From assembly GCA_019418305.1 (NCBI GenBank), contig DYCA01000065.1, forward strand, positions 1 through 5,114: 5,114 bases of DNA, in the 5' to 3' direction. A model generated the notes under the pieces. The model did not search any database, had not been told where the DNA came from, and worked only from the letters and a program-made list of their open reading frames with translations. Both the position numbers and the translations under genes were made by a program. Of this stretch, positions 1 through 5,114 are shown piece after piece (position 1 is the stretch's first letter; the number at the start of each line of letters is the position of its first letter). This stretch comes from Clostridiales bacterium (GTDB taxonomy: Bacteria; Bacillota; Clostridia; Oscillospirales; Butyricicoccaceae).

Positions 1-92
1 ACCTCATAAACGGCATCGCCCACATGGGCGAGCGCGAGGCTCGACATGCGGGCGATAGCAGCGTCATCCAAAATCGGATGCAGATAGTCCAT
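1..92 (-). CDS. mrnC: Mini-ribonuclease III (RNase III-like), 5' part only, cut by the window edge
   Basis: This is the N-terminal fragment of a gene that runs off the left edge; 30 full codons and two bases of the next are visible. The translation begins MDYLHPILDDAA and continues MSSLALAHVGDAVYE. The LALAxxGDAVYE stretch (residues 19-30, positions 3-38) is the start of the RNase III catalytic fold as found in Mini-III proteins; the Asp of GDA (residue 26) matches a conserved acidic residue of the family's active site. Mini-III is a short RNase III without a separate double-stranded RNA binding domain; in Bacillus subtilis it matures the ends of 23S rRNA. The ATG at 90-92 shares its A with the rnfB stop codon (TAATG), and a GAGG lies 7 nt upstream, so translation is probably coupled to rnfB. 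The catalytic core and length are out of view, so another RNase III-domain protein is possible. Confidence 0.83.
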   Translation of the reverse strand, partial: MDYLHPILDDAAIARMSSLALAHVGDAVYE

Positions 93-1009
93 TACTTGTC
101 CTCGGATGCCTTTTCCGCAGCGGGAGCTTCCGCAGCCTTGGCAGCCTCTGCCTTAGCCTTCGCAGCAGCCGCCTGCTTTGCCTGCATCTCCTTGAACTTG
201 GCCTTTTCCTCTTCGGTCGGCACCGGCTCGATGCAGCCCTTCGGGCAGGCCTTGGCGCACATCTTGCAGTTCTTGCACTTGTCGTAGTCAATCTTGGCTA
301 CGCCGTCAATCACATGAACCGCGTCAAACTTACAGGTCTTTTCGCACATCTTGCAGCCGATGCAGCCGTTTGAGCAGACCTTCATGACCTCGGGGCCCTT
401 ATCGCGGTTTACACAGTTGACGTGTACCTTCTTGGAGTCCGGGATGAGGTTAATCAACTTCTTCGGGCAGGCCGCGACGCACTGACCGCAAGCCACGCAC
501 TTATCCGCATCAACCTTTGCCACACCGTCCACAATGTGGATAGCGTCAAACCCACACGCCTTGACGCACGAGCCGAGGCCCATACAGCCGTAAGCACAGG
601 CCTTGGGGCCGTTTGCAACACGAAGCGCTGCGGAGCAGTCCTGCAGACCTTCGTACTTTGCCTTGTCAACCGCGTTGCAGCCGCCGTTGCAGTAAACGTG
701 CGCAACCTTGCGCTCGCCAGCTTCGACCGTCACGCCCATAACCTCGGCGATCTTGGCAGCTGCCGCAGCGCCACCGACCGGGCAGCCGTTGACCGGCGCC
801 TTGCCTTCTACAATAGCAGCCGCCAGACCGTCACAGCCCGGGAAGCCGCAGCCGCCGCAGTTTGCACCCGGCAGGCACTCACGAACCCGCGGTACGCGCT
901 CATCCACCTCGACTGCGAACACCTTAGCCGCGATGCCGAGCAGGATGGCGAACACGACGCCCATGATAAACAGGACCGCGACCGCAGAGATAATATTTTG
1001 CATATCCAT
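92..1009 (-). CDS. rnfB: Rnf complex subunit RnfB, polyferredoxin electron-entry subunit
   Basis: RnfB accepts electrons from reduced ferredoxin at the cytoplasmic face and passes them to the membrane part of the Rnf complex. The 305-residue product has an N-terminal membrane anchor (about residues 7-29). A four-cysteine Fe-S domain follows (C51, C54, C59, C76, in the setting LPGANCGGCGFPGC). A long region then carries classic CxxCxxCxxxC motifs at C171-C181 and C245-C255, plus further cysteines at 107, 111, 125, 138, 142, 148, 152, 199, 212, 216, 219, 222, 226 and 259. I count 27 cysteines, enough for several 4Fe-4S clusters. This long form is typical of Clostridia, whereas proteobacterial RnfB is shorter. 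The last 40 residues are Ala/Lys/Glu-rich and hydrophilic. The first ATG (1007-1009) is preferred over the ATG two codons later because the AAGGGGG ribosome binding site lies 11 nt before it. The gene follows rnfA by 20 nt and overlaps the next gene by one base. Confidence 0.97.
   Translation of the reverse strand: MDMQNIISAVAVLFIMGVVFAILLGIAAKVFAVEVDERVPRVRECLPGANCGGCGFPGCDGLAAAIVEGKAPVNGCPVGGAAAAAKIAEVMGVTVEAGERKVAHVYCNGGCNAVDKAKYEGLQDCSAALRVANGPKACAYGCMGLGSCVKACGFDAIHIVDGVAKVDADKCVACGQCVAACPKKLINLIPDSKKVHVNCVNRDKGPEVMKVCSNGCIGCKMCEKTCKFDAVHVIDGVAKIDYDKCKNCKMCAKACPKGCIEPVPTEEEKAKFKEMQAKQAAAAKAKAEAAKAAEAPAAEKASEDK
100..103 (-). promoter_or_regulatory. Ribosome binding site of mrnC inside the rnfB end
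   Basis: The minus strand reads GAGGACAAGTAATG here. The GAGG is 7 nt before the ATG at 90-92 and lies within the last codons of rnfB. It is modest in strength, which fits translation coupled to rnfB termination at the overlapping TAATG. Confidence 0.6.
233..424 (-). repeat. RnfB internal polyferredoxin repeat, copy 2
   Basis: Residues 196-259 of RnfB, the second copy of the module at 455-646. It has the same nine cysteine positions plus two extra cysteines, C219 (Leu145 in copy 1) and C259 (Leu185 in copy 1). With C219 it gains a fuller cluster-binding motif, CxxxCxxCxxCxxxC, than copy 1. Confidence 0.8.
455..646 (-). repeat. RnfB internal polyferredoxin repeat, copy 1
   Basis: Residues 122-185 of RnfB. 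Cysteines 125, 138, 142, 148, 152, 171, 174, 177 and 181 each recur exactly 74 residues later in copy 2. The linker FDAIHIVDGVAKVDADKC matches FDAVHVIDGVAKIDYDKC in copy 2. This points to an old in-frame duplication of a two-cluster module within the protein; at DNA level the copies have diverged. Confidence 0.8.
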
Positions 1010-1017
1010 TTCTTATC

Positions 1018-1027
1018 TTTCCCCCTT
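1018..1027 (-). promoter_or_regulatory. Ribosome binding site of rnfB
   Basis: The minus strand reads AAGGGGGAAA in the 20-nt gap between rnfA and rnfB. The AAGGGGG core is 11 nt from the first ATG (1007-1009) and 17 nt from the second (1001-1003), which decides for the first. It deviates from the consensus AGGAGG by a run of five G. Confidence 0.65.
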
Positions 1028-1029
1028 GC

Positions 1030-1644
1030 TTACCAGATCGACAGGCCGGAGAAGCCCATGAAGGACATCGCGAGCAGCGCCGCAGAAATCAGCGCAATCG
1101 GGAAACCTTCAAAGCACTTGGGGCACTGGGCCGTTGCATCCAGACGCTCACGGATGGAAGCAAACAGCACGATTGCGAGCGTGTAGCCCACACCGGCGCA
1201 CACGCCGTAAACCATCGAGCCGATGAACGAATAGCCGTTGTCAATGTTGGAAATGGCCGCGCCAAGCACCGCGCAGTTGGTGGTGATCAGGGGCAGGAAG
1301 ATACCAAGCGCAGAGTACAGCGCCGGCATCGCCTTTTTCATAAACATCTCAACGAACTGCACGAGCGTTGCGATAACCAGAATGAACGCGATGGTCTGCA
1401 TGTATTCCAGACCGAGCGGCTCGAGGATGAAGTACCAAACCGCCCACGACACGGCGCTTGCCAGCGCCATAACAAAGATAACCGCCATGCCCATGCCGAT
1501 AGCCGTATCGGTTTTCTTGGAAACACCGAAGAACGAGCAGCAGCCGAGGAACTGGACAAGGATGTAGTTGTTGACCAGAACCGCTGCCACGGCAAGCGAC
1601 AGCACTTCGGTCAGGCCCATAGCGTCAGGAAAATTGAAAGCCAT
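1030..1644 (-). CDS. rnfA: Rnf complex membrane subunit RnfA (NqrE family)
   Basis: RnfA is one of two homologous integral membrane subunits (with RnfE) that form the core of the Rnf complex, where electron flow is coupled to ion transport. The product has 204 residues, a normal length, with about six hydrophobic segments (roughly 10-32, 47-72, 83-103, 108-128, 140-163, 181-203). The family signature NNYILVQFLG is at 25-34. The conserved half-membrane cysteines that, in NqrD/NqrE and RnfA/RnfE structures, hold an Fe-S cluster inside the membrane correspond to C36 (in LGCCSFFGVSKK) and C124 (in TTNCAVLGA). Two details are unusual: an extra cysteine C35 with Ser in place of the common Pro after C36, and a CPKC pair at 174-177 in the loop after the RERLD motif. 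The start ATG abuts the rnfE stop directly and has a strong AAAGGAGG 8 nt upstream. Confidence 0.97.
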   Translation of the reverse strand: MAFNFPDAMGLTEVLSLAVAAVLVNNYILVQFLGCCSFFGVSKKTDTAIGMGMAVIFVMALASAVSWAVWYFILEPLGLEYMQTIAFILVIATLVQFVEMFMKKAMPALYSALGIFLPLITTNCAVLGAAISNIDNGYSFIGSMVYGVCAGVGYTLAIVLFASIRERLDATAQCPKCFEGFPIALISAALLAMSFMGFSGLSIW

Positions 1645-2292
1645 TTACTTGTCCTCCTTTCCGGACATGATCTTCTGGATTGCCGCGAAGATGAAGCCCA
1701 TCATCAGGAAGCCGCCGGCCGGCAGAATCATCATAACCGCCGGGTTGGTGCTCAGGCCGGGGATGGCGAAGCCTTCCGCCGGGATGAAGCTCAGGAACGG
1801 CAGCAGGGTGGACAGACCGGACAGCACCGTGCCGGCGCCCAGCAGCTCACGGAAGAAGCCCATGAGGACCAGAGCAAACGTAAAGCCCAGACCCATGCAC
1901 ACGCCGTCCAGCGCGGAGGGCAGCACCTTGTTCTTGGAAGCATACGCCTCGGCACGGCCGAGGATGATGCAGTTAACAACAATCAGCGGCAGGAACAGGC
2001 CGAGAGAGGCCGCCAAAGACGGCACAAACGCCTGCAGTGCCAAGTCGATCATGGTAACGAAGGTTGCGATGATCGTGATGAACGCCGCGATACGGATTTT
2101 ATCCGGGATAAACTTGCGCAGCGCGGAAATAACGACGTTGGAGCAGATCAGAACGATGGTTGCCGCAACGCCCATGCCAATACCGTTGGACAGCGAGGTC
2201 GTCGTTGCCAGCGCAGGGCACAGACCGATGGTCTGCATGAAAATCGGGTTGTCGAGGATGACGCCCGCTTTCAACTGTTCAGAAAATTTCAT
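1645..2292 (-). CDS. rnfE: Rnf complex membrane subunit RnfE (NqrD family)
   Basis: RnfE pairs with RnfA in the membrane core of the complex. The product has 215 residues, within the usual range. The diagnostic motifs are GLCPALATTTSLSNGIGMG (23-41), with the conserved cysteine C25, and NCIILGRAEAYASKN (107-121), with C108; by family knowledge these two cysteines help coordinate the intramembrane Fe-S cluster shared with RnfA. Around six hydrophobic segments are visible, including about 66-88, 127-147 and 183-207. The N-terminus (MKFSEQLKAGVILDNPIF) is the typical cytoplasmic amphipathic start; the C-terminus ends in a short charged tail (GKEDK). The gene starts 15 nt after rnfG with an AGGGGGA ribosome binding site. 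Its last codons contain the ribosome binding site of rnfA, and no base separates its stop from the rnfA start, which suggests coupled translation and balanced amounts of the two partners. Confidence 0.97.
   Translation of the reverse strand: MKFSEQLKAGVILDNPIFMQTIGLCPALATTTSLSNGIGMGVAATIVLICSNVVISALRKFIPDKIRIAAFITIIATFVTMIDLALQAFVPSLAASLGLFLPLIVVNCIILGRAEAYASKNKVLPSALDGVCMGLGFTFALVLMGFFRELLGAGTVLSGLSTLLPFLSFIPAEGFAIPGLSTNPAVMMILPAGGFLMMGFIFAAIQKIMSGKEDK
1653..1660 (-). promoter_or_regulatory. Ribosome binding site of rnfA inside the rnfE end
   Basis: The minus strand reads AAAGGAGG, a near-perfect Shine-Dalgarno sequence 8 nt before the rnfA ATG. It is wholly inside rnfE, whose stop codon directly abuts the rnfA start. 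Confidence 0.8.
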
Positions 2293-2300
2293 TTGGCTCT

Positions 2301-2307
2301 TCCCCCT
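2301..2307 (-). promoter_or_regulatory. Ribosome binding site of rnfE
   Basis: The minus strand reads AGGGGGA immediately after the rnfG stop codon and 8 nt before the rnfE ATG. Like the rnfB site, it has a G run rather than GGAGG. Confidence 0.65.
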
Positions 2308-2892
2308 TTAACCCAGACTTGCGACACAGTTTGCCGCAGTGTTGACACCGAGGGTGACCGCACGGGAGGTAATGGTCGCGCCGGTGATGGCGTTGATCGT
2401 GCCGCCGTCCTTGGAAACGGCCAGGCTGCCGTCCGCCGGCTGGCCGGCAAACTGCGCGATCCAGTTCTTATCGCTCTGCGACTTGGCGCCGAGGCCCGGG
2501 GTCTCGGATGCTTCGGTTACCTTGATGCCGGCAACCGTGCCGTCCGCATTGATGCCGACGATCATCTTGAGCGCGCCGCCGAAGCCCTTGGGGTTGACTT
2601 CCACGCAATAGCCTGCGTCCGCGCCGTCCAGCGTCGCCTTGTATACGCCGGAAACCACCGGCTGGTTCTTATCGGCCGGCGTAGCGAAGTCCGCCGGAAC
2701 CTCTACATCGGTAAATTCCGCATCCGGGATGATCTCGCTCATTGCCTGATTGCGGGTCTCAATGCCGTTCTGTTCGATTTTGTCCTTTGTCACACTGTTA
2801 ATCACGCCCAGAAGCAGCGCGCACACAAAGGTGATAAGGCCCAGTACGACGACCAGCATCAGAATGCCGCCGCCCTTTTTGCTGCTATCCAT
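2308..2892 (-). CDS. rnfG: Rnf complex FMN-binding subunit RnfG (NqrC family)
   Basis: RnfG carries a covalently bound FMN and shuttles electrons on the outer side of the membrane between the core and RnfD. The 194-residue product has a single N-terminal membrane anchor (about 9-31, after the short basic stretch KKGGG) and a soluble FMN-binding domain. The flavin attachment motif is clear: AITGATITSRAV near the C-terminus, with TGAT at residues 170-173, so FMN should be linked by a phosphoester bond to Thr173 (codon at 2374-2376). Other family marks are the GYCVEVNPKGFGG stretch, the VTEASETPGLGAK stretch and the WIAQFAGQ stretch. No lipobox or cleavable signal is apparent; the N-terminus acts as an anchor. 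The start lies 3 nt after the rnfD stop, with AAGGAGG inside the end of rnfD. FMN attachment in this family requires an ApbE-type flavin transferase, which is not in this window. Confidence 0.96.
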   Translation of the reverse strand: MDSSKKGGGILMLVVVLGLITFVCALLLGVINSVTKDKIEQNGIETRNQAMSEIIPDAEFTDVEVPADFATPADKNQPVVSGVYKATLDGADAGYCVEVNPKGFGGALKMIVGINADGTVAGIKVTEASETPGLGAKSQSDKNWIAQFAGQPADGSLAVSKDGGTINAITGATITSRAVTLGVNTAANCVASLG

Positions 2893-2895
2893 AAC

Positions 2896-3897
2896 TTACT
2901 GTGCCTCCTTCTTCTTATCCAGCGCGTAGCCGAACTTGCGGGGATGGGTGGCCTTGTCGATCGCCCAAACCAGCGTGTTCATAATCAGGATGGAATACGA
3001 AACGCCCTCCGGCAGACCGCCGAAATAGCGGATGAACACGGTCAGCAGACCGCAGCCGATGCCGAAGATGATCTGTCCCTTGGGGGTAACCGGGCTGGTG
3101 ACATAGTCGGTCGCCATGAAGAACGCGCCGAGCATCAGGCCGCCCGAAAGCACCTGAGACAGCATCCACTGTACGCGGGATACGTCGCCCATCGGGAACA
3201 GGAAGGTAAGTACTGCGACCGTCAGGATGTAAGCGGCCGGGATATTGATGGTGATAACCTTGCGCCACAGCAGGTATGCGCCGCCGGCGATCAGCGCGAG
3301 CGCCGAGGTCTCGCCGATAACGCCACCGGTCTGGCCGAGGAACAGCTCAAGCAGGCTCGCATCCGGCAATGCACCGGTCTTGAGCGCCGCCAGAGGCGTT
3401 GCCGTGGAGATAGCGTCGGTCACGGTGACCGAGCCGATGAGCGGCAGGGATGCATGCGGCTGGGTCCAGGTGGTCATCAGGCCCGCCCAGGACGCCAGCA
3501 TGAACGCACGCGCGCCGAGCGCCGGGTTCATGAAGTTCTTGCCCAGACCGCCGAACAGCATCTTCACGATGATGATGCCGAACAACGCGCCGAACACCAG
3601 CATCCACCACGGAGCCGAAACCGGTACGTTGAACGCGATCAGCATGCCCGTCACCAAGCAGGACAGGTCGCCGATGGTGTTCGGATGGCCTACGATTTTG
3701 TTGTAAATGGTCTCAAACACAGCGCAGGCAACCATGGTAATCACGGTCAGCACCAGCGCGCGCGGGCCAAAGGTGTATACCGCAACGCACAGCGCGGGAA
3801 GCAGTGCCACAAGCACATCCAGCATCAGGCTGCGGGTATCGTCATCCGCCTTGATATGGGGTGAGGAGGTGACGACGACTTTACTCAGATCATACAT
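2896..3897 (-). CDS. rnfD: Rnf complex membrane subunit RnfD (NqrB family), FMN-binding
   Basis: RnfD is the large integral membrane subunit thought to take part directly in ion translocation and to bind covalent FMN. The product has 333 residues with roughly nine to ten hydrophobic segments (for example 25-43, 47-65, 97-115, 195-212, 219-236, 275-290, 299-315). The flavin attachment motif is in VTDAISTATPLAALK; by analogy with NqrB and characterised RnfD proteins, Thr167 (the second Thr of STAT) is the expected FMN site. Further family signatures are GGLGKNFMNPALGARAF (116-132), GQTGGVIGETSALALI (188-203), FFMATDYVTSPVTPKGQ (259-275) and RYFGGLPEGVSYSILIMN (290-307). The C-terminal basic end (KFGYALDKKKEAQ) should be cytoplasmic. 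It starts 15 nt after the rnfC stop with GGAGGGG 8 nt upstream. Length and motifs look intact. Confidence 0.97.
   Translation of the reverse strand: MYDLSKVVVTSSPHIKADDDTRSLMLDVLVALLPALCVAVYTFGPRALVLTVITMVACAVFETIYNKIVGHPNTIGDLSCLVTGMLIAFNVPVSAPWWMLVFGALFGIIIVKMLFGGLGKNFMNPALGARAFMLASWAGLMTTWTQPHASLPLIGSVTVTDAISTATPLAALKTGALPDASLLELFLGQTGGVIGETSALALIAGGAYLLWRKVITINIPAAYILTVAVLTFLFPMGDVSRVQWMLSQVLSGGLMLGAFFMATDYVTSPVTPKGQIIFGIGCGLLTVFIRYFGGLPEGVSYSILIMNTLVWAIDKATHPRKFGYALDKKKEAQ
2904..2910 (-). promoter_or_regulatory. Ribosome binding site of rnfG inside the rnfD end
   Basis: The minus strand reads AAGGAGG 11 nt before the rnfG ATG. It encodes part of the last codons of rnfD, so rnfD and rnfG are likely translated in a coupled way. 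Confidence 0.75.
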
Positions 3898-3905
3898 TTT
3901 CGTTT

Positions 3906-3912
3906 CCCCTCC
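3906..3912 (-). promoter_or_regulatory. Ribosome binding site of rnfD
   Basis: The minus strand reads GGAGGGG directly after the rnfC TAA stop and 8 nt before the rnfD ATG. It fills about half of the 15-nt gap, leaving no room for a terminator or promoter between the two genes. Confidence 0.75.
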
Positions 3913-5114
3913 TTACTTCTTCTCGGCCTCAGCCTTCGCCTTTTCGGCATCTGCCTTGGCCTTTTCCGCCGCACGCTTGGCCTGAATCTTACCCTTGGTC
4001 AGGCGGGACTGCGCCACCAGCGGGATACGGGCCGGGCAGACATATGCGCACGAGCCGCATTCGATACAGTCCATCATGCCGCACTCAACCGCATTGTCCA
4101 GATCTTCCTTCTTGCCGTACAGGTTCATGTAGTTCGGCAGCAGGTGCATCGGGCAGGCGTTGATGCACTTACCGCAGCGGATGCACTGCGGATTGGCTAC
4201 GCGCTTGTCTTCCTCGCCGGAGAAGGCCAGGAATGCGTTTGTGCCCTTGAAAATCGGAATTTCAAGCGAGAACTGCGCAACGCCCATCATCGGGCCGCCC
4301 ATCAGCAGCTTGTTGGGGGCTTCCTTGAAGCCGCCGCAAGCGTCGATTAGCTTTTCGACCTGCGTGCCGATGCGCACTTCGAGGTTTTTCGGCTCGGCAA
4401 TGGCGGAACCGGATACCGTTACGATACGGCGGATAACCGGCATACCGGTGGTAAAGCGGCGATAAACCGCGCCGGCAGTGTCCACGTTGAACACGGCGCA
4501 GCCTGCGTCCGCCGGCAGCTTGCCGGAGGGAACCTCACGGCCGGTGCAGGCGTTGATCAGCTGCTTCTCCGCGCCCTGCGGGTACTTACACTTGAGAGGA
4601 TAGAGCTTGAGGCGCGGATCGTCCGCGATCAGCTTTTCGATGCCCGGGAAGGCGTCGGACTTGTTCTCCTCGACCGCGATGATCGCGTTCTGCACGCCCA
4701 TGATATCGGCCAGCATTTTCAGGCCGCCGATCACTTCTTCCGGACGCTCCAGCAGCAGACGGTGGTCGCTCGTTATGTACGGTTCGCATTCCGCCGCATT
4801 GATGATGACCGTGTCGCACTTGCCGATACCGGACTGGATCTTGACATGGGTCGGGAAGGTTGCGCCGCCGTGACCGACAATACCAGCCGAGCGGATGCAC
4901 TCGATGCGCTCCTCATTGGACATGGAAGCAAAGTCATACGGATGCACGGACTCGTGCAGGCGGTCCTCGCCGTCGTTTTCAATCACAATGGACAGCACTT
5001 TGCTGCCGTTGGGATGCAGACGCGGCTCCACTGCCTTCACCTTACCGGACACGGTTGCGTGGACAGGAGCGCTGACAAAGCCGCCGGCTTCCGCGATGGG
5101 CTGTCCCAGATCCA
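3913..5114 (-). CDS. rnfC: Rnf complex subunit RnfC, NADH-binding Fe-S flavoprotein-like subunit (5' end outside window)
   Basis: RnfC is the cytoplasmic subunit that exchanges electrons with NAD(H). The frame stays open to the right edge: 399 full codons are visible, and the 20 residues before the GTG at 5050-5052 (GQPIAEAGGFVSAPVHAT) match the N-terminal region of the family. That GTG is therefore an internal valine, not the start, and probably some 40 residues are missing. Domains in order: a small beta-rich region (GFVSAPVHATVSGKVKAVEP); the glycine-rich nucleotide/flavin-binding region GIVGHGGATFPTHVK, as in NuoF-type proteins; NAAECEPYITSDHRL; GGPMMG; then two 4Fe-4S motifs, CIRCGKCINACP (4150-4185) and CIECGSCAYVCP (4033-4068). 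The C-terminus is a charged Ala/Lys/Glu tail with heptad-like repeats. It is the first visible gene of the operon and lies 15 nt before rnfD. A promoter, if rnfC is the first gene, must be beyond the right edge. Confidence 0.97.
   Translation of the reverse strand, partial: DLGQPIAEAGGFVSAPVHATVSGKVKAVEPRLHPNGSKVLSIVIENDGEDRLHESVHPYDFASMSNEERIECIRSAGIVGHGGATFPTHVKIQSGIGKCDTVIINAAECEPYITSDHRLLLERPEEVIGGLKMLADIMGVQNAIIAVEENKSDAFPGIEKLIADDPRLKLYPLKCKYPQGAEKQLINACTGREVPSGKLPADAGCAVFNVDTAGAVYRRFTTGMPVIRRIVTVSGSAIAEPKNLEVRIGTQVEKLIDACGGFKEAPNKLLMGGPMMGVAQFSLEIPIFKGTNAFLAFSGEEDKRVANPQCIRCGKCINACPMHLLPNYMNLYGKKEDLDNAVECGMMDCIECGSCAYVCPARIPLVAQSRLTKGKIQAKRAAEKAKADAEKAKAEAEKK
3931..3972 (-). repeat. 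Two 21-nt units encoding heptads in the RnfC tail
   Basis: Two adjacent 21-base units (3931-3951 and 3952-3972) differ at only a few bases and encode the AEKAKAD/AEKAKAE-like heptads near the C-terminus of RnfC. The result is a charged, probably helical tail after the second Fe-S motif. Slippage or unit duplication is a likely origin. Confidence 0.6.

Noticed and set aside
1001..1003. Second ATG of rnfB as the start
   Set aside because: It lies 17 nt from the AAGGGGG ribosome binding site, against 11 nt for the first ATG, so the first is more plausible.
1010..1029. The 20-nt gap between rnfA and rnfB as a possible terminator or promoter
   Set aside because: It contains only the ribosome binding site; there is no inverted repeat or T-run and it is too short for a promoter.
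422..1186. A 254-codon plus-strand frame opposite rnfB and the end of rnfA
   Set aside because: It is the complement of the cysteine-rich RnfB coding sequence, has no family resemblance and crosses a real gene boundary. Treated as a shadow.
2293..3864. A 523-codon open frame on the plus strand, opposite rnfG and most of rnfD
   Set aside because: It is antisense to two genes with clear family motifs. Its translation is unusually rich in Arg, His, Gln and Asp with no recognisable domain, as expected for the shadow of GC-rich codons. No convincing ribosome binding site or neighbour supports it.
5050..5052. GTG as the start codon of RnfC
   Set aside because: The frame continues upstream to the window edge, and the residues before this codon match the RnfC N-terminal region, so it is an internal valine.
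92..5114. Na+-translocating NQR (nqrABCDEF) instead of Rnf
   Set aside because: RnfB with its polyferredoxin domains and RnfC with two 4Fe-4S motifs are specific to Rnf; no NqrA or NqrF is present and the gene order is that of clostridial rnf.

Overview
All of the recognisable coding capacity lies on the minus strand. The window holds one tightly packed operon for an Rnf complex, the membrane-bound ferredoxin:NAD+ oxidoreductase that pumps ions. Reading from the right edge leftwards, the order is rnfC (5' end cut by the window edge), rnfD, rnfG, rnfE, rnfA, rnfB. After rnfB comes the first 31 codons of a Mini-ribonuclease III-like gene (mrnC), which is cut by the left edge. The C-D-G-E-A-B order is the one usual in Clostridia.

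The organism is most likely an anaerobic Gram-positive of class Clostridia with a fairly GC-rich genome, for example an Oscillospiraceae/Butyricicoccus-like gut bacterium. The reasons are the operon order, the long cysteine-rich RnfB, the strong purine-rich Shine-Dalgarno sequences before the genes, and the Mini-III gene, which is a family typical of Firmicutes. The genus is an inference; nothing in the window fixes it.

Layout: rnfC 3913->5114, then 15 nt, rnfD 2896-3897, then 3 nt, rnfG 2308-2892, then 15 nt, rnfE 1645-2292, then 0 nt, rnfA 1030-1644, then 20 nt, rnfB 92-1009, which overlaps mrnC (<1-92) by one base (TAATG). All six rnf genes end in TAA. No gap exceeds 20 nt, and I see no promoter or terminator inside the window. 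Those must lie outside it, so the genes are probably co-transcribed.

How the parts work together (family knowledge mapped onto visible motifs): RnfB takes electrons from reduced ferredoxin through its many Fe-S clusters. RnfA and RnfE form the membrane core with conserved half-membrane cysteines that bind an Fe-S cluster. RnfG and RnfD carry covalent FMN on threonines (TGAT and STAT motifs, both present). RnfC, with its glycine-rich nucleotide/flavin site and two 4Fe-4S clusters, reduces NAD+. The downhill electron flow is coupled to Na+ or H+ export; the ion cannot be decided from this sequence.

The system itself is well known. The points worth a second look are details: the coupling of mrnC to rnfB, a CPKC pair and a GCCSF variant in RnfA, an exact 74-residue internal repeat of cysteines in RnfB, and Ala/Lys/Glu tails on both RnfB and RnfC. 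I found no convincing plus-strand gene, RNA gene, mobile element or CRISPR array.
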